From positions 5,828,001 through 5,892,000 of the forward strand of contig LT549889.1 of the NCBI GenBank assembly GCA_900078775.1: a stretch of DNA of 64,000 bases, read 5' to 3'. The stretch comes from Mycolicibacterium aurum. GTDB lineage: Bacteria; Actinomycetota; Actinomycetes; Mycobacteriales; Mycobacteriaceae. Shown here piece by piece: positions 33,587 through 42,778 of this stretch. Each line of letters starts with the position of its first letter. Position 1 is the stretch's first letter. The position numbers and the translations under genes are program-made. The notes under the pieces were generated by a model. It saw nothing but the letters and a program-made list of their open reading frames with translations, searched no databases and was not told the origin of the DNA.

Positions 33587-33601
33587 ATAACTTGAAGTTA
33601 T
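33587..33601. promoter_or_regulatory. Palindromic operator in the promoter of the catabolic operon
   Basis: ATAACTTGAAGTTAT is a perfect 7-bp inverted repeat around G33594. It sits in the spacer after TTGACG (33576-33581) about 40 bases before the SDR start, a position where a bound repressor would block RNA polymerase. A related ATAAC-N3-GTTAT site is next to the TetR gene at 42532. Confidence 0.55.
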
Positions 33602-33641
33602 CGTTCACAACAACATTGGAGTCAGGTGAAGGGACGCGGTT

Positions 33642-34466
33642 GTGACGGGACGGCTCGAAGGTAAGGTTGCGCTGGTTTCAGGGTCGGGGCGGGGTATCGG
33701 TCGCGCCGTCGCCGAGAAACTCGCCGCGGAAGGCGCTCGGGTCGTCATCAACGACCTCGATGCTGAGCCGGCCAAGGAGACCGTCGCGGCGATCGAGGCC
33801 GCCGGCGGACAGGCCGTCGCCTGCGTCGGCAGCGTCACCGACCCCGAGTTCGCCGGCCGGTTCGTCGCCACCGCGGTGGACAACTTCGGCGGCCTGGACA
33901 TCATCGTCAACAACGCCGGCTACACCTGGGACAACGTCATCCAGAAGATGACCGACCAGCAGTGGAACGACATCATCGACGTGCACCTGACCGCGCCGTT
34001 CCGCATCCTGCGGGCCGCGCAGCCGGTGATCTCCGGTCTGGCCAAGAAGGAGAAGGCCGAGAACGGGCAGGCCACGCGCCGCGCCATCGTCAACACCTCG
34101 TCCATTTCGGGCATGCAGGGCAACCCGGGTCAGGTCAACTACTCGACCGCCAAGGCCGGCCTGCTCGGCATGACCAAGACGCTGGCCAAGGAGTGGGGCC
34201 GCTACAACGTCACCGTCAACGCCATCGCCTACGGCGTGATCAACACCCGGCTCACCACGGTGACCACCGAGGAGCAGACCATCGACGTCGACGGCCGCGA
34301 GATCAAGGTCGGCGTCAACCCGGCGGTGTACGAGACCGTCACGGCCGGCATCGCCCTCGGCCGTGGTGGCGAGGTCGAAGAGGCCGCCGGTGCGGTGTAC
34401 CTGCTGTGCGCCCCCGAGTCGAGCTACATCACCGCTCAGACGCTGGTCTGCAGCGGCGGAGCGTGA
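33642..34466 (+). CDS. SDR-family 3-oxoacyl-ACP reductase-like dehydrogenase
   Basis: 274 residues from GTG 33642. Cofactor motif GSGRGIG 14-20, NNAG 90-93, catalytic S154 and Y167-K171 (YSTAK). An insertion between 130 and 148 and the ending YITAQTLVCSGGA resemble short-chain dehydrogenases that act on CoA-linked 3-hydroxyacyl intermediates. First gene of an eight-gene operon; its stop overlaps the next GTG. Confidence 0.9.
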   Translation: MTGRLEGKVALVSGSGRGIGRAVAEKLAAEGARVVINDLDAEPAKETVAAIEAAGGQAVACVGSVTDPEFAGRFVATAVDNFGGLDIIVNNAGYTWDNVIQKMTDQQWNDIIDVHLTAPFRILRAAQPVISGLAKKEKAENGQATRRAIVNTSSISGMQGNPGQVNYSTAKAGLLGMTKTLAKEWGRYNVTVNAIAYGVINTRLTTVTTEEQTIDVDGREIKVGVNPAVYETVTAGIALGRGGEVEEAAGAVYLLCAPESSYITAQTLVCSGGA

Positions 34467-35332
34467 CCGGCGCCGCTCCGGCGGGCCACATCGCGCCGCC
34501 GGCCTACGAGGAGATCGACTACCGCTTCGACGACGGCATCGCGGTCATCAGCTTCAACGCTCCGCAGCGCCGAAATGCGTTGCGCAACCAGATGTTGCGT
34601 GACCTGTGGCAAGCGCTCGACATCGCTGACCGTGACCCGGCAGTACGCGCCGTCGTCCTGACCGGGGCCGGCGACCACTTCTGCGTGGGCGCCGAGCTCA
34701 CCGGCCCGAACACGCTCATCGACTGCCTCGAAGAGGATGTCGAGGGCCATACCCCGACCGGCTACCGCGAGCCGGGCGGACGGGTCAGTGAGCGACTGTT
34801 CGACATGAGGACCCCCGTCGTCGCGGCTGTCAACGGAGACGCCGTCGGCGGCGGGGCTTCCATCATGGCCGCCGCCGACGTCCGGATCGCCGGGCAGCGT
34901 TCGCGATTCGGATTCGTGTTCACCCGCCGCGGTGTGGTGCCCGAGAGCGCATCGTCGTGGTTCCTGCCACGGCTGGTGGGCCTGACGCGGGCCACCGACT
35001 GGGTACTGTCCGGGCGGGTGTTCGATGCCGCCGAGGCCTATGAGGCCGGATTGCTCACCAAGGTGGTCGCACCCGAGTCGGTGCTGGAGGAGGCCCTCGC
35101 CTACGCGCGGGTGTTCGTCACCGAGACCTCGCCGACCTCGGTCGCGCTGGCGCGCCGACTGCTCGGCCGCAGCTGGGGACATGCCACACCACGGGCGGCC
35201 TCCGAGGACGAATCTCGGGTGTACGCCGGCCGGCTGCGCTCGGCGGATGTGCACGAGGGCATCGTGTCCTTCCTGGAACGTCGATCCGCGGTGTTCCCGC
35301 CGCTGAGCGACGACCCCGCCGAATACTTCTGA
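34463..35332 (+). CDS. Enoyl-CoA hydratase/isomerase (crotonase family)
   Basis: 289 residues from GTG 34463 overlapping the SDR stop. Crotonase features: NAPQRRNALRNQMLRDLWQA, the oxyanion-hole block DHFCVGAELTGP, and AAVNGDAVGGGASIMAAADVRIAG. The active-site position following RFGFVFTRRGVVPESASSWF has Glu, as in hydratases or isomerases. It hydrates an enoyl-CoA in a catabolic pathway of unknown substrate. Confidence 0.9.
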   Translation: MTGAAPAGHIAPPAYEEIDYRFDDGIAVISFNAPQRRNALRNQMLRDLWQALDIADRDPAVRAVVLTGAGDHFCVGAELTGPNTLIDCLEEDVEGHTPTGYREPGGRVSERLFDMRTPVVAAVNGDAVGGGASIMAAADVRIAGQRSRFGFVFTRRGVVPESASSWFLPRLVGLTRATDWVLSGRVFDAAEAYEAGLLTKVVAPESVLEEALAYARVFVTETSPTSVALARRLLGRSWGHATPRAASEDESRVYAGRLRSADVHEGIVSFLERRSAVFPPLSDDPAEYF

Positions 35333-35363
35333 CCGATAGCGCGACCCGCAGGATCGAGGACTG

Positions 35364-36353
35364 ATGGAAACGCCAGCACCATTCACCGCATGCCAGTACG
35401 GCAATGACGCCGAGTACACCCACGATCCTGCGGGCATCTCCAACTACAACGAGAGCGTCTACGTCAACTTCGTCGACCCGATCAGCGAGGTCAGCGCGCT
35501 GATGCGGATCGGGAACCGGCCCACCATGGGCTATTCCGAGGCGACCGTGCAGCTCACCCTGCCGGGTGGCCGGATCGCGCTGCGGGCCGGCCGGGCCCCG
35601 AACGAGACCAACGACCGGTGGGCCACGCAGGGCCTGGAGATCGCGGTCGAGGATCCCACCCGCACCTGGACGGTCAACTACCGCAACACCGTTGCGCTGA
35701 TCAGTACGCCGTCGCTGCTGGCCGAGCGGGGCCGGCAGGCGCTGAAGAACTCGCCCTCGCTGGAGTGCGAGATCTCGCTGCGGTTCGAGGCGTCGGTGCC
35801 GATGTTCACCATCGCCGAGGACGGTGACTGCACCCCGGGCAGTTCACAGATCGCCACCGACCACTACGAGCAGTTCGGGCATGTCACCGGCTCGGTCCGG
35901 GTGGGGTCGACCACCTGGCACGTCGACAAGGCCACCTCGTTCCGCGACCACTCGTGGGGTCCGCGGGAATGGGCCTCCTACAACGGGGAATGGCTGGCCG
36001 CCTGGCTGGCCGACGGCACCGCCATCACCGCCTACGGTGAGGTCGAGCCCAACGGGGAACGGGCCTCCGGCGGTGTGATCGTCACCCCGGACGGTGTCTT
36101 CCACCCGATCCGCGACTACACCGTCTATACCGACTACGCCGGGGAGCCCACCTACGACGGGCGCAACATCGGCGTCATCACGGCCGACGGACTTCCGCTG
36201 ATGGTGCTCGACGGCTCCATCAACCATTTCGTCCCGGTCACCCAGCGCACCGAGGACCGTGCGGCCCGGATGGGCCAGATGTCGGTGCGGTATGCCAACG
36301 GCCAGGGCGGTTGGGGGATCGCGGAGTTCCTGCGCCCCATCGCAACTCGCTGA
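35364..36353 (+). CDS. DUF7064/AttH-like lipocalin-type protein
   Basis: 329 residues from ATG 35364. Beta-rich with no membrane segments. DHSWGPREWASYNGEWLAAWLADGTAITAY is the DHSWGxR motif of AttH/hydroxyneurosporene-synthase-like proteins (DUF7064/7065). These occur in lipid catabolic clusters and may bind a hydrophobic substrate. No catalytic role can be assigned. Confidence 0.65.
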   Translation: METPAPFTACQYGNDAEYTHDPAGISNYNESVYVNFVDPISEVSALMRIGNRPTMGYSEATVQLTLPGGRIALRAGRAPNETNDRWATQGLEIAVEDPTRTWTVNYRNTVALISTPSLLAERGRQALKNSPSLECEISLRFEASVPMFTIAEDGDCTPGSSQIATDHYEQFGHVTGSVRVGSTTWHVDKATSFRDHSWGPREWASYNGEWLAAWLADGTAITAYGEVEPNGERASGGVIVTPDGVFHPIRDYTVYTDYAGEPTYDGRNIGVITADGLPLMVLDGSINHFVPVTQRTEDRAARMGQMSVRYANGQGGWGIAEFLRPIATR

Positions 36354-36369
36354 CGTCGGAGGAGGCCCC

Positions 36370-37917
36370 GTGTATTCCGGACGACACGTGCAGGAAGCCC
36401 CCGACCGGACCGCGCTCATCATGGCCGGCAGCCGGGAGGCCCTCACCTACCGCGAACTAGACGAACGCGCCAACAGGGTGGCCAACTACTTCCGGGCCAT
36501 CGGTCTGGGGCGCGCCGACCACATCGCGATCTTCTCCGAGAACACCCTGGAGATGATCGTGACCATGGCGGCCGCCGAACGATGCGGTCTGTACTACACG
36601 CCGATCAACTCGTTCCTGTCCGTCGAGGAAGCCGCCTACATCGTCGACGACTGCGGCGCCCGTCTCGTGGTCACCAGCGCGGCGAAATTCGATGTCGCCA
36701 AGCACTTCCCGCAGCACTGCCCGAAGGTCGAGCACTGGCTGGTCGTTGGGCTGGACGCACCGGCGGCGCCGTTCGGAGACTTCGCTGCGGTGGTCGAGCA
36801 CTATCCCTCGACCCCTGGCGAGCACGAACGGCTCGGCACCCCGATGTTCTACTCTTCGGGCACCACCGGCAAACCCAAGGCCGTCAAGCGCGCGCTGCCC
36901 GACGTCTCCCCGTCCGAACAGCTCGGCATCGAGGAGATGGGCAAGCGGCTGTTCCGGATGTCCGAGGGCATGACGTTCCTGTCCACGGCGCCGCTGTATC
37001 ACTCCGGACCGCAGTCCAGCATCTCCATCGGTCTGCGCCTGGGCGCCACCCACATCATCATGGAGCGCTTTGACACCGAACAGTTCCTGGCCCTGATCGA
37101 CGAGTTCGAGGTCACCCACACCATGGTGGTCCCCACCATGTTCTCCCGGGTGCTCAAGCTGCCCAAGGAAATTCGCGACAAGTACGACTACTCCTCGCTG
37201 CAGGCCGTGGTGCACGGCGCCGCGCCCTGCCCCCAGCAGGTCAAGCAGGACATGCTGGACTGGTGGGGCCCGGTGATCTACGAGTACTACGGCGGCACCG
37301 AGGCCAACGGCACCTGTGGCTGCACACCGCAGGAGTGGCTGGCCAATCCGGGCACCGTCGGCAAGGCCTTCTTCGGCGAGATCGTCATCCGCGACGAGGA
37401 CGGCAACGACCTACCCCCGGGCACCCCGGGCACCATCTGGTTCCGCGGCGGCAACAGCTCCTTCGAATATCTCAACGATCCCGAGAAGACGGCCGAAGCA
37501 CAGGATTCCAGCGGCACCATGTCCAAGATCGGTGACATCGGCTATGTCAACGAGGAGGGCTACCTGTTCCTCACCGACCGGCAGGCGTTCGTCATCATCT
37601 CCGGCGGGGTGAACATCTACCCGCAGGAGATCGAGAACCTGCTGATCACCCATCCCGAGGTGATGGACGCCGCGGTCTTCGGGGTCCCGGACGAGGACTT
37701 CGGGGAAGCGGTCAAGGCGGTGATCCAGCCACTGGACCCCGACGGCGGCACCCCCGAACTCGCCGAGCGACTGCGCGAGTTCTGCCTCGAGCACCTCGCA
37801 CGCTTCAAATGCCCGCGCACCATCGACTTCATCGACGAGATGCCGCGACTGCCCACCGGAAAGTTGTACAAGCGCAAACTGCGCGATGCGTATTGGAAGG
37901 AAACCGCGAATGCGTAG
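36370..37917 (+). CDS. AMP-forming acyl-CoA ligase
   Basis: 515 residues from GTG 36370 behind GGAGG. ATP motif YSSGTTGKPK, YYGGTEANG, GDIGYVNEEGYLFLTDR, and the C-terminal catalytic Lys in LPTGKLYKRKLR. It activates a carboxylic acid as the CoA thioester. Middle of the catabolic operon; the stop overlaps the next ATG by 8 bases. Confidence 0.92.
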   Translation: MYSGRHVQEAPDRTALIMAGSREALTYRELDERANRVANYFRAIGLGRADHIAIFSENTLEMIVTMAAAERCGLYYTPINSFLSVEEAAYIVDDCGARLVVTSAAKFDVAKHFPQHCPKVEHWLVVGLDAPAAPFGDFAAVVEHYPSTPGEHERLGTPMFYSSGTTGKPKAVKRALPDVSPSEQLGIEEMGKRLFRMSEGMTFLSTAPLYHSGPQSSISIGLRLGATHIIMERFDTEQFLALIDEFEVTHTMVVPTMFSRVLKLPKEIRDKYDYSSLQAVVHGAAPCPQQVKQDMLDWWGPVIYEYYGGTEANGTCGCTPQEWLANPGTVGKAFFGEIVIRDEDGNDLPPGTPGTIWFRGGNSSFEYLNDPEKTAEAQDSSGTMSKIGDIGYVNEEGYLFLTDRQAFVIISGGVNIYPQEIENLLITHPEVMDAAVFGVPDEDFGEAVKAVIQPLDPDGGTPELAERLREFCLEHLARFKCPRTIDFIDEMPRLPTGKLYKRKLRDAYWKETANA

Positions 37918-39049
37918 AACCCTCTACTCCGAGGAGCACGAGGCGTTCCGAAAGGCGTTCCGTGCGTTCATCGACCACACGGCCGCGCCGTATGTCGAGG
38001 AATGGGAGCAGGCCGGCACCGTCGACCGTGCCTTCATCCGTGCCGCCGGCGAGAACGGCTTCCTGGGCTTCGAATTCGGCCCCGACTACGGCGGCCTGGG
38101 TATCGAGGACTTCCGCTACAACGCGGTGATGACCGAGGAGGTCGTCGCGTCCGGGATGGCCGGTGACCTGTTCTCCATGCAGAACGACATCATCGTGCCG
38201 TACCTGCGCGACCTGGCCACCGATGAGCAGAAGCAGCGCTGGCTGCCGGGCTTCACCCGCGGCGAATGCGTCACCGCGCTCGGCCTGACCGAACCCGGCG
38301 CCGGATCCGACCTGGCGTCGATCAAGGCCAGTGCCCGCCGTGAGGGCGACGAACTGGTGCTCAACGGGCAGAAGACCTTCATCACCAGCGGTGCGACCTG
38401 CGATCTGGCGATCGTGCTGGTGCGTACCGGTGAGCGGGACGGCCGCGGCACGACATTCGTCGCCGTCGAGAACGGCACCCCGGGCTTCGAGCGGGGCCGC
38501 CCCATGCACAAGATCGGCCGCAAGGCGCAGGACACCGCCGAACTGTTCTTCACCGACTGCCGGGTCCCGGTCGCCAACATCATCGGTGAGCCCGGCCGCG
38601 GATTCGGTTGTGCCATCGCCAATCTTCCGCGTGAACGGCTCTCCATCGCGGTGGCCGCGGTGGCCTCGGCCCGGCACGCACTGGCGCTGGGGGTCGACCA
38701 CGTCCGGCAGCGCAACGCCTTCGGTGCTCCGCTGGCACAGCTGCAGTCGGTCCGGATGCAGCTGGCCGAGATGCACACCGACATCGCGGTGCTGAGCGAG
38801 TACGTCGACCGTTGCGTGCTCGCCCTCAACGACGGTGAGCTGACCGCCGCCGAGGCGGCCGGCGCGAAGTACAAAGCCACCGAACTGCAGTGGGAGGTCC
38901 TGGACCGGGTGCTGCAGCTGTTCGGCGGGTACGGCTATATGGAGGAATACCCGATAGCCCGGATGTGGCGGGATGCGCGCATCCAACGGATCTATGGCGG
39001 CGCGAACGAGGTCATGAAGGACCTCGTCGGACGAGCGGTGGTGGGTTGA
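37910..39049 (+). CDS. Acyl-CoA dehydrogenase
   Basis: 379 residues from ATG 37910 (MRRTLYSEEHEAFRKAFRAF). Signatures LGLTEPGAGSDLASIK and QKTFITSGATCDLAIVL with FAD/substrate contacts, and QLFGGYGYMEEYPIARMWRDARIQRIYGGANEVMKDLV at the C-terminus. It introduces the 2,3-double bond that the enoyl-CoA hydratase upstream could hydrate. The stop shares one base with the next gene. Confidence 0.94.
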   Translation: MRRTLYSEEHEAFRKAFRAFIDHTAAPYVEEWEQAGTVDRAFIRAAGENGFLGFEFGPDYGGLGIEDFRYNAVMTEEVVASGMAGDLFSMQNDIIVPYLRDLATDEQKQRWLPGFTRGECVTALGLTEPGAGSDLASIKASARREGDELVLNGQKTFITSGATCDLAIVLVRTGERDGRGTTFVAVENGTPGFERGRPMHKIGRKAQDTAELFFTDCRVPVANIIGEPGRGFGCAIANLPRERLSIAVAAVASARHALALGVDHVRQRNAFGAPLAQLQSVRMQLAEMHTDIAVLSEYVDRCVLALNDGELTAAEAAGAKYKATELQWEVLDRVLQLFGGYGYMEEYPIARMWRDARIQRIYGGANEVMKDLVGRAVVG

Positions 39050-39825
39050 TGTCCGGGATGTACGGGCGAGTGGCGTTGGTGACCGGCAGCTCCCGAGGGG
39101 TGGGCCGCGGTATCGCGCTGCGGCTGGCCGCTGACGGCGCAGCGGTCGCGGTGAACTACCGCCGGGGCGCCGAGGCCGCCGCCGAGGTGGTGGCCGAGAT
39201 CGTCGCCGCCGGCGGGCAGGCCAAGGCGTTCGAGGCCGCGATCGACGACAACGCCGCCGTCGACGCCATGGTCGAGGCGATCCAGGCCGAACTCGGCCCG
39301 GTGGACCTGCTGGTCAGCAACGCGGGCACCGCGAGCAAGGGGCAGACCGTCGCCGAAACCCCCGGCGCGGACTTCGTTTCACTGCTGCAGGTGCACGCGC
39401 TCGGGCCGATCCACCTGATTCAGCGGGTACTGCCCGGGATGCGCGCCGCCGGCCGCGGGGACGTGGTGATGATCTCCAGCAGCACGGTCAGCGAGGCGCC
39501 GGAGAACTCCGCCCCGTACACGATGGCCAAGGCCGCGATGGAGATGTGCGTGCGTACCCTCGCCCGCGAGGAACGTCCACACGGCATCCGGGCCAACATC
39601 GTGGCACCCGGCCTGGTCGAGACCGATATGGGGCGGCGCCTGGTGAAGGCCGCCACCGGCGGCGGGGCGATCGAGGACATTGCCGGCGGCTACCCGTTCG
39701 GCCGGGTCTGCACCCCCGCCGATATCGGCGGGGCGGTGGCCTTCCTGGTGTCCGCAGACGCCGAATACGTGACCGGTCAACGGATCACGGTCGACGGCGG
39801 CGGCCGTTCGATCACCGTGGTCTGA
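39049..39825 (+). CDS. SDR-family oxidoreductase
   Basis: 258 residues from ATG 39049. TGSSRGVGRG cofactor site at about 12-21, VSNAG, catalytic Ser in MISSSTVSEAPE and YTMAK. The tail QRITVDGGGRSI is usual for FabG-like enzymes. Likely the 3-hydroxyacyl-CoA or ketone step of the operon. Confidence 0.9.
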   Translation: MSGMYGRVALVTGSSRGVGRGIALRLAADGAAVAVNYRRGAEAAAEVVAEIVAAGGQAKAFEAAIDDNAAVDAMVEAIQAELGPVDLLVSNAGTASKGQTVAETPGADFVSLLQVHALGPIHLIQRVLPGMRAAGRGDVVMISSSTVSEAPENSAPYTMAKAAMEMCVRTLAREERPHGIRANIVAPGLVETDMGRRLVKAATGGGAIEDIAGGYPFGRVCTPADIGGAVAFLVSADAEYVTGQRITVDGGGRSITVV

Positions 39826-39848
39826 TCGCGGCAGAGAGGGAACACACG

Positions 39849-40883
39849 ATGAGTGAAACCACAGACTTCCTCGCCGAACTCACCGAGGTGCTCAGCGCCC
39901 AGGTGGCAGACGGCCGCCCGGTCACCCTGGTCGACGTCGACAAGCGCAGCGAGGGCAACTCCTGGGAGACCTACCTGATCACCGCGTCCTGGGACGGCGG
40001 GACGGCCTCCTTCGCGGTCAAGCGGGAACCGGTGAGCGGGATCGTCGGCAGCTACGACGTGGCCCGGGAGGTTGCGCTGCTGCGCGCCACCGAGGGGCTG
40101 GGACTGCCGGTGCCCGGTGTCGCCGCGCATCGTGCGGGGGAGCCGGGCAACCGTGGGTTCTTCGTGATGGAGCGCCTGGCCGGTGTCGTGCCGATGCCGC
40201 ACAACGTGACCAAGATGATCGCCAACGCCGACGACCGGTCCGCGCTCGGCCGGCGGGTCGCCCGGGAGATGGCGATGTTGCATGCGGCGGCTCCGGAATC
40301 GCTGAACCTGACCGAGCTGGAACCGGCCCCGGCGCCGGCCGAGACCGGCCGCGTCGAGAACGATCAGTGGCGCAAGACCTACGACGAGGTCGCGACCCTG
40401 CGGATCCCGATCCTGGATCTGGCCCTGGCCTGGCTGGACCACCGCGCCGATCACGTCTCGGGCAGGGTAGCGCTGGTGCACAACGATTTCCGGGTGGGCA
40501 ATCTGGTGGTGAACCCGGGTGACGGCGCGCTGGTCGGCGTGCTGGACTGGGAGACCGCGCACTTCAGCGATCCGGTCGCCGACCTGGCCTGGTTCTTCCA
40601 GCGCACCTCGCGCGGGCGCTCACCGCTGGCCTGCAAGCTGCTGTCCGTCGACGACTTCCTCGACGAGTACGCCGAGGCCGCCGGGTGGCGGCCCAGCCAG
40701 CAGAACCTGACCTGGTGGGCCGTGCAGTCGCTGACCAAGACCGCCATCGGATGTCTGCAGGCGGTGGCCATCTTCGAACGCGGAGACCGGCCGGAACTGC
40801 GCTACGCGAACATGGCACACAGCGTCTACTACAGCCTGGGATGGCTCAATCAGATGCTGCGCGACGGAGAATGGGGACTGTGA
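39849..40883 (+). CDS. Phosphotransferase (APH) family protein
   Basis: 344 residues from ATG 39849. Aminoglycoside-phosphotransferase-like fold: LVHNDFRVGNLVV (Brenner-type catalytic loop HNDF..N) and GVLDWETAHFSDPVADLAW (metal-binding D). In mycobacterial catabolic clusters such proteins are paired with acyl-CoA dehydrogenases and may phosphorylate a hydroxylated substrate. The DUF6285 partner follows directly. Confidence 0.88.
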   Translation: MSETTDFLAELTEVLSAQVADGRPVTLVDVDKRSEGNSWETYLITASWDGGTASFAVKREPVSGIVGSYDVAREVALLRATEGLGLPVPGVAAHRAGEPGNRGFFVMERLAGVVPMPHNVTKMIANADDRSALGRRVAREMAMLHAAAPESLNLTELEPAPAPAETGRVENDQWRKTYDEVATLRIPILDLALAWLDHRADHVSGRVALVHNDFRVGNLVVNPGDGALVGVLDWETAHFSDPVADLAWFFQRTSRGRSPLACKLLSVDDFLDEYAEAAGWRPSQQNLTWWAVQSLTKTAIGCLQAVAIFERGDRPELRYANMAHSVYYSLGWLNQMLRDGEWGL

Positions 40884-40884
40884 G

Positions 40885-41286
40885 ATGAGCATCTACGGAC
40901 TCGATCTGGACAAGGTGCACCACGCGATCCGGGCGACGCTGGTCGAACGGGTGCTCCCGGAGGTTACCTCCGGGGACGCCCGCGCCGAACTGATGTCGGT
41001 CGTCGAGATGCTGGACAGCCTGCAGGACCGGCTGGCCTGGGCCGCCGAGCCGTTGGGCGCTGCGGTGGCGCGAAGCCGCTCGCTGGGCGCCGAGCTCGGA
41101 CAGGACGGCGACGCCGGGTCCGATCTGGATGCGCTGTACGCCGGTCGGTCGCGCATCGGTGACGCCCTGAGGTCGGCCTATGCCGATGGCTTCGACCCGG
41201 CGATCGCGACGGCCGTGGCCGAGTTCACCACCGCGGACATCCAGGCCGAGATCTCGCCCGGTCTGCGGCCCGGGCTGCCGAGCTAG
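40885..41286 (+). CDS. DUF6285 protein, partner of the phosphotransferase
   Basis: 133 residues from ATG 40885, starting just after the previous stop. Helical, opening MSIYGLDLDKVHHAIRATLV. Proteins of this type regularly follow APH-like genes in acyl-CoA operons and may be a subunit. Last gene of the operon, ending 7 bases before the convergent TetR stop. Confidence 0.75.
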   Translation: MSIYGLDLDKVHHAIRATLVERVLPEVTSGDARAELMSVVEMLDSLQDRLAWAAEPLGAAVARSRSLGAELGQDGDAGSDLDALYAGRSRIGDALRSAYADGFDPAIATAVAEFTTADIQAEISPGLRPGLPS

Positions 41287-41293
41287 ATTGCGG

Positions 41294-42532
41294 CTAGGCC
41301 GGTTTCAGGCCGGCCGGCAGCACCATGGCGCGCACCAGGGTGGTCAGTTCCTCGGCGATGTTCGGCCGTGCCCGCAGGTGCGGGTTCTGCGTGATGTCGG
41401 TGACCACGCCGATGGCCGCCTGGGCGAGCGCGCGGGCATCGGCGGTGGACAGGCCGTCGGACAGTTTCTCGATGACCTCGACCCACTCGGCGACGTACTC
41501 CCGCTGAGCGTTCCGCAGGGACTGCTGTTCCTCCTCGGGCAGATACAGCAGATCGGCAGCGAGAATGTGCATGATCCGCCCGTACGGTCCCACCGCCTGC
41601 CGGACGTAGGTCTCGATGAGCGCATCCAGGGCGTCCTGCGGGGTGCTCGCGTAGGCCAGCACATCCGCCGTCACGTACAGCAGACCCTCCGCTCCGCGTT
41701 CGAGCACCGCGCTGAGCACTTCGGTCTTGCTGGACACGTGCTGATACAGGGTGGCGGTGGACATCTCGGACGCCTTCGCGATGTCGTCGATGTGCACGTC
41801 GTAGAAGCCGCGCTCGTTGAACAACTGGGCGGCGGCGTCGATGATCCGCTCCCGCCTACCTGCGGGCCGGCGATGGGCGGGCGCCGGGGCCGGCACCGCG
41901 GCCGGGTCGGTGTCCGGCAGCGGGCATTCGATGACGGCCCACGCCACCGCGGTCTGGATCTCCTGCAACCGGTCCGCGGACAGCGTCCCGCGGATATCGG
42001 GAGTATTGGAAAACATTGCCAGGACCGCGAATCCGAGGAAATCGGCCTTGTGCTGGCCGAGTTCGGGTTTGAAGGCTGCGATCTGGGCGGCGATCCGTTC
42101 CTGGTTGTCGGTGAAGTACGCGCGGAACCTCTCCTGCTCGGCGGGGTCGAGATGGCGTTGTTCGCGCCGCCACAAGGTGGCCTCGTTCCCGTTGGCCGTG
42201 AGATCACCGAAGCCGGCGATCAGCAGGTGCAGTCGTTCTTCCGTGGAGGTGCCCTGCTCGTTGGCCGCGGTGTGCAGGGCCTCGGCCAGGTGGACCTGGG
42301 TCAGCAGGGCATGCACCAGGATGTCGTGCTTGCCCTTGAAGTGTCGGTAGACGGCCGGGCCGGTCAATCCCACCGCCGCGCCGATCCGGTCGATGCTGAC
42401 GTTCTGGTAGCCGAACTCCTGAAAGAGCCCGGCCGCGGCCCTGGCCACCTGCTCGGTCCGGTGCGCGCCGCGTGCCGAGGTCCGCAGCGTCGCCTTCACG
42501 GTCTCGGCACGAGCCGCCGTCGAACGTGGCAT
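41294..42532 (-). CDS. TetR regulator with two TetR DNA-binding domains
   Basis: 412 residues from ATG 42532 (MPRSTAARAETV); 42559 is an alternative start. First HTH at about 25-72 (AAGLFQEFGYQNVSIDRIGA, then GPAVYRHFKGKHDIL), second at about 225-272 (AAQLFNERGFYDVHIDDIAK, then TATLYQHVSSKTEVL). Same fused-pair design as the 1133-2344 gene but of low identity. It lies between the catabolic operon (convergent) and the FadE5-like gene (divergent), so it may control both. Palindromes ATAAC-N3-GTTAT (42647) and ATAACTTGAAGTTAT (33587) are candidate sites. Confidence 0.85.
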   Translation of the reverse strand: MPRSTAARAETVKATLRTSARGAHRTEQVARAAAGLFQEFGYQNVSIDRIGAAVGLTGPAVYRHFKGKHDILVHALLTQVHLAEALHTAANEQGTSTEERLHLLIAGFGDLTANGNEATLWRREQRHLDPAEQERFRAYFTDNQERIAAQIAAFKPELGQHKADFLGFAVLAMFSNTPDIRGTLSADRLQEIQTAVAWAVIECPLPDTDPAAVPAPAPAHRRPAGRRERIIDAAAQLFNERGFYDVHIDDIAKASEMSTATLYQHVSSKTEVLSAVLERGAEGLLYVTADVLAYASTPQDALDALIETYVRQAVGPYGRIMHILAADLLYLPEEEQQSLRNAQREYVAEWVEVIEKLSDGLSTADARALAQAAIGVVTDITQNPHLRARPNIAEELTTLVRAMVLPAGLKPA

Positions 42533-42646
42533 CTCACTCTTTTCCCCCGGGTGGGTCATGGTTCCAGTCTCGCATCCGTGCTGTACCCAACAGCGAGAAC
42601 CGTATCGACTATATTCCTGATTAACAGGAGACGCCATCGGTGCGGG

Positions 42647-42659
42647 ATAACACGGTTAT
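42647..42659. promoter_or_regulatory. Palindrome ATAAC-N3-GTTAT in the TetR/FadE5-like divergent promoter
   Basis: ATAACACGGTTAT lies between the divergent starts 42532 and 42779. It has the same ATAAC/GTTAT half-sites as the operator before the catabolic operon, with spacing 3 instead of 5. Confidence 0.45.
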
Positions 42660-42778
42660 TGACCCGAGATACTGCCGGAGTTAAAGTTCACGAGATGCCG
42701 GCGCTGGGGGCTGCGGCCGGTCCCGATCTGATCGATTCCGACCGCCGTGCGCGTCGACACAAGATGAGAGGCGGCCAT

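Noticed and set aside
42764..42778. Earlier ATG (MRGGH) for the FadE5-like gene
   Set aside because: MGHYKSN at 42779 matches the family N-terminus and is better spaced from GAGAGG.
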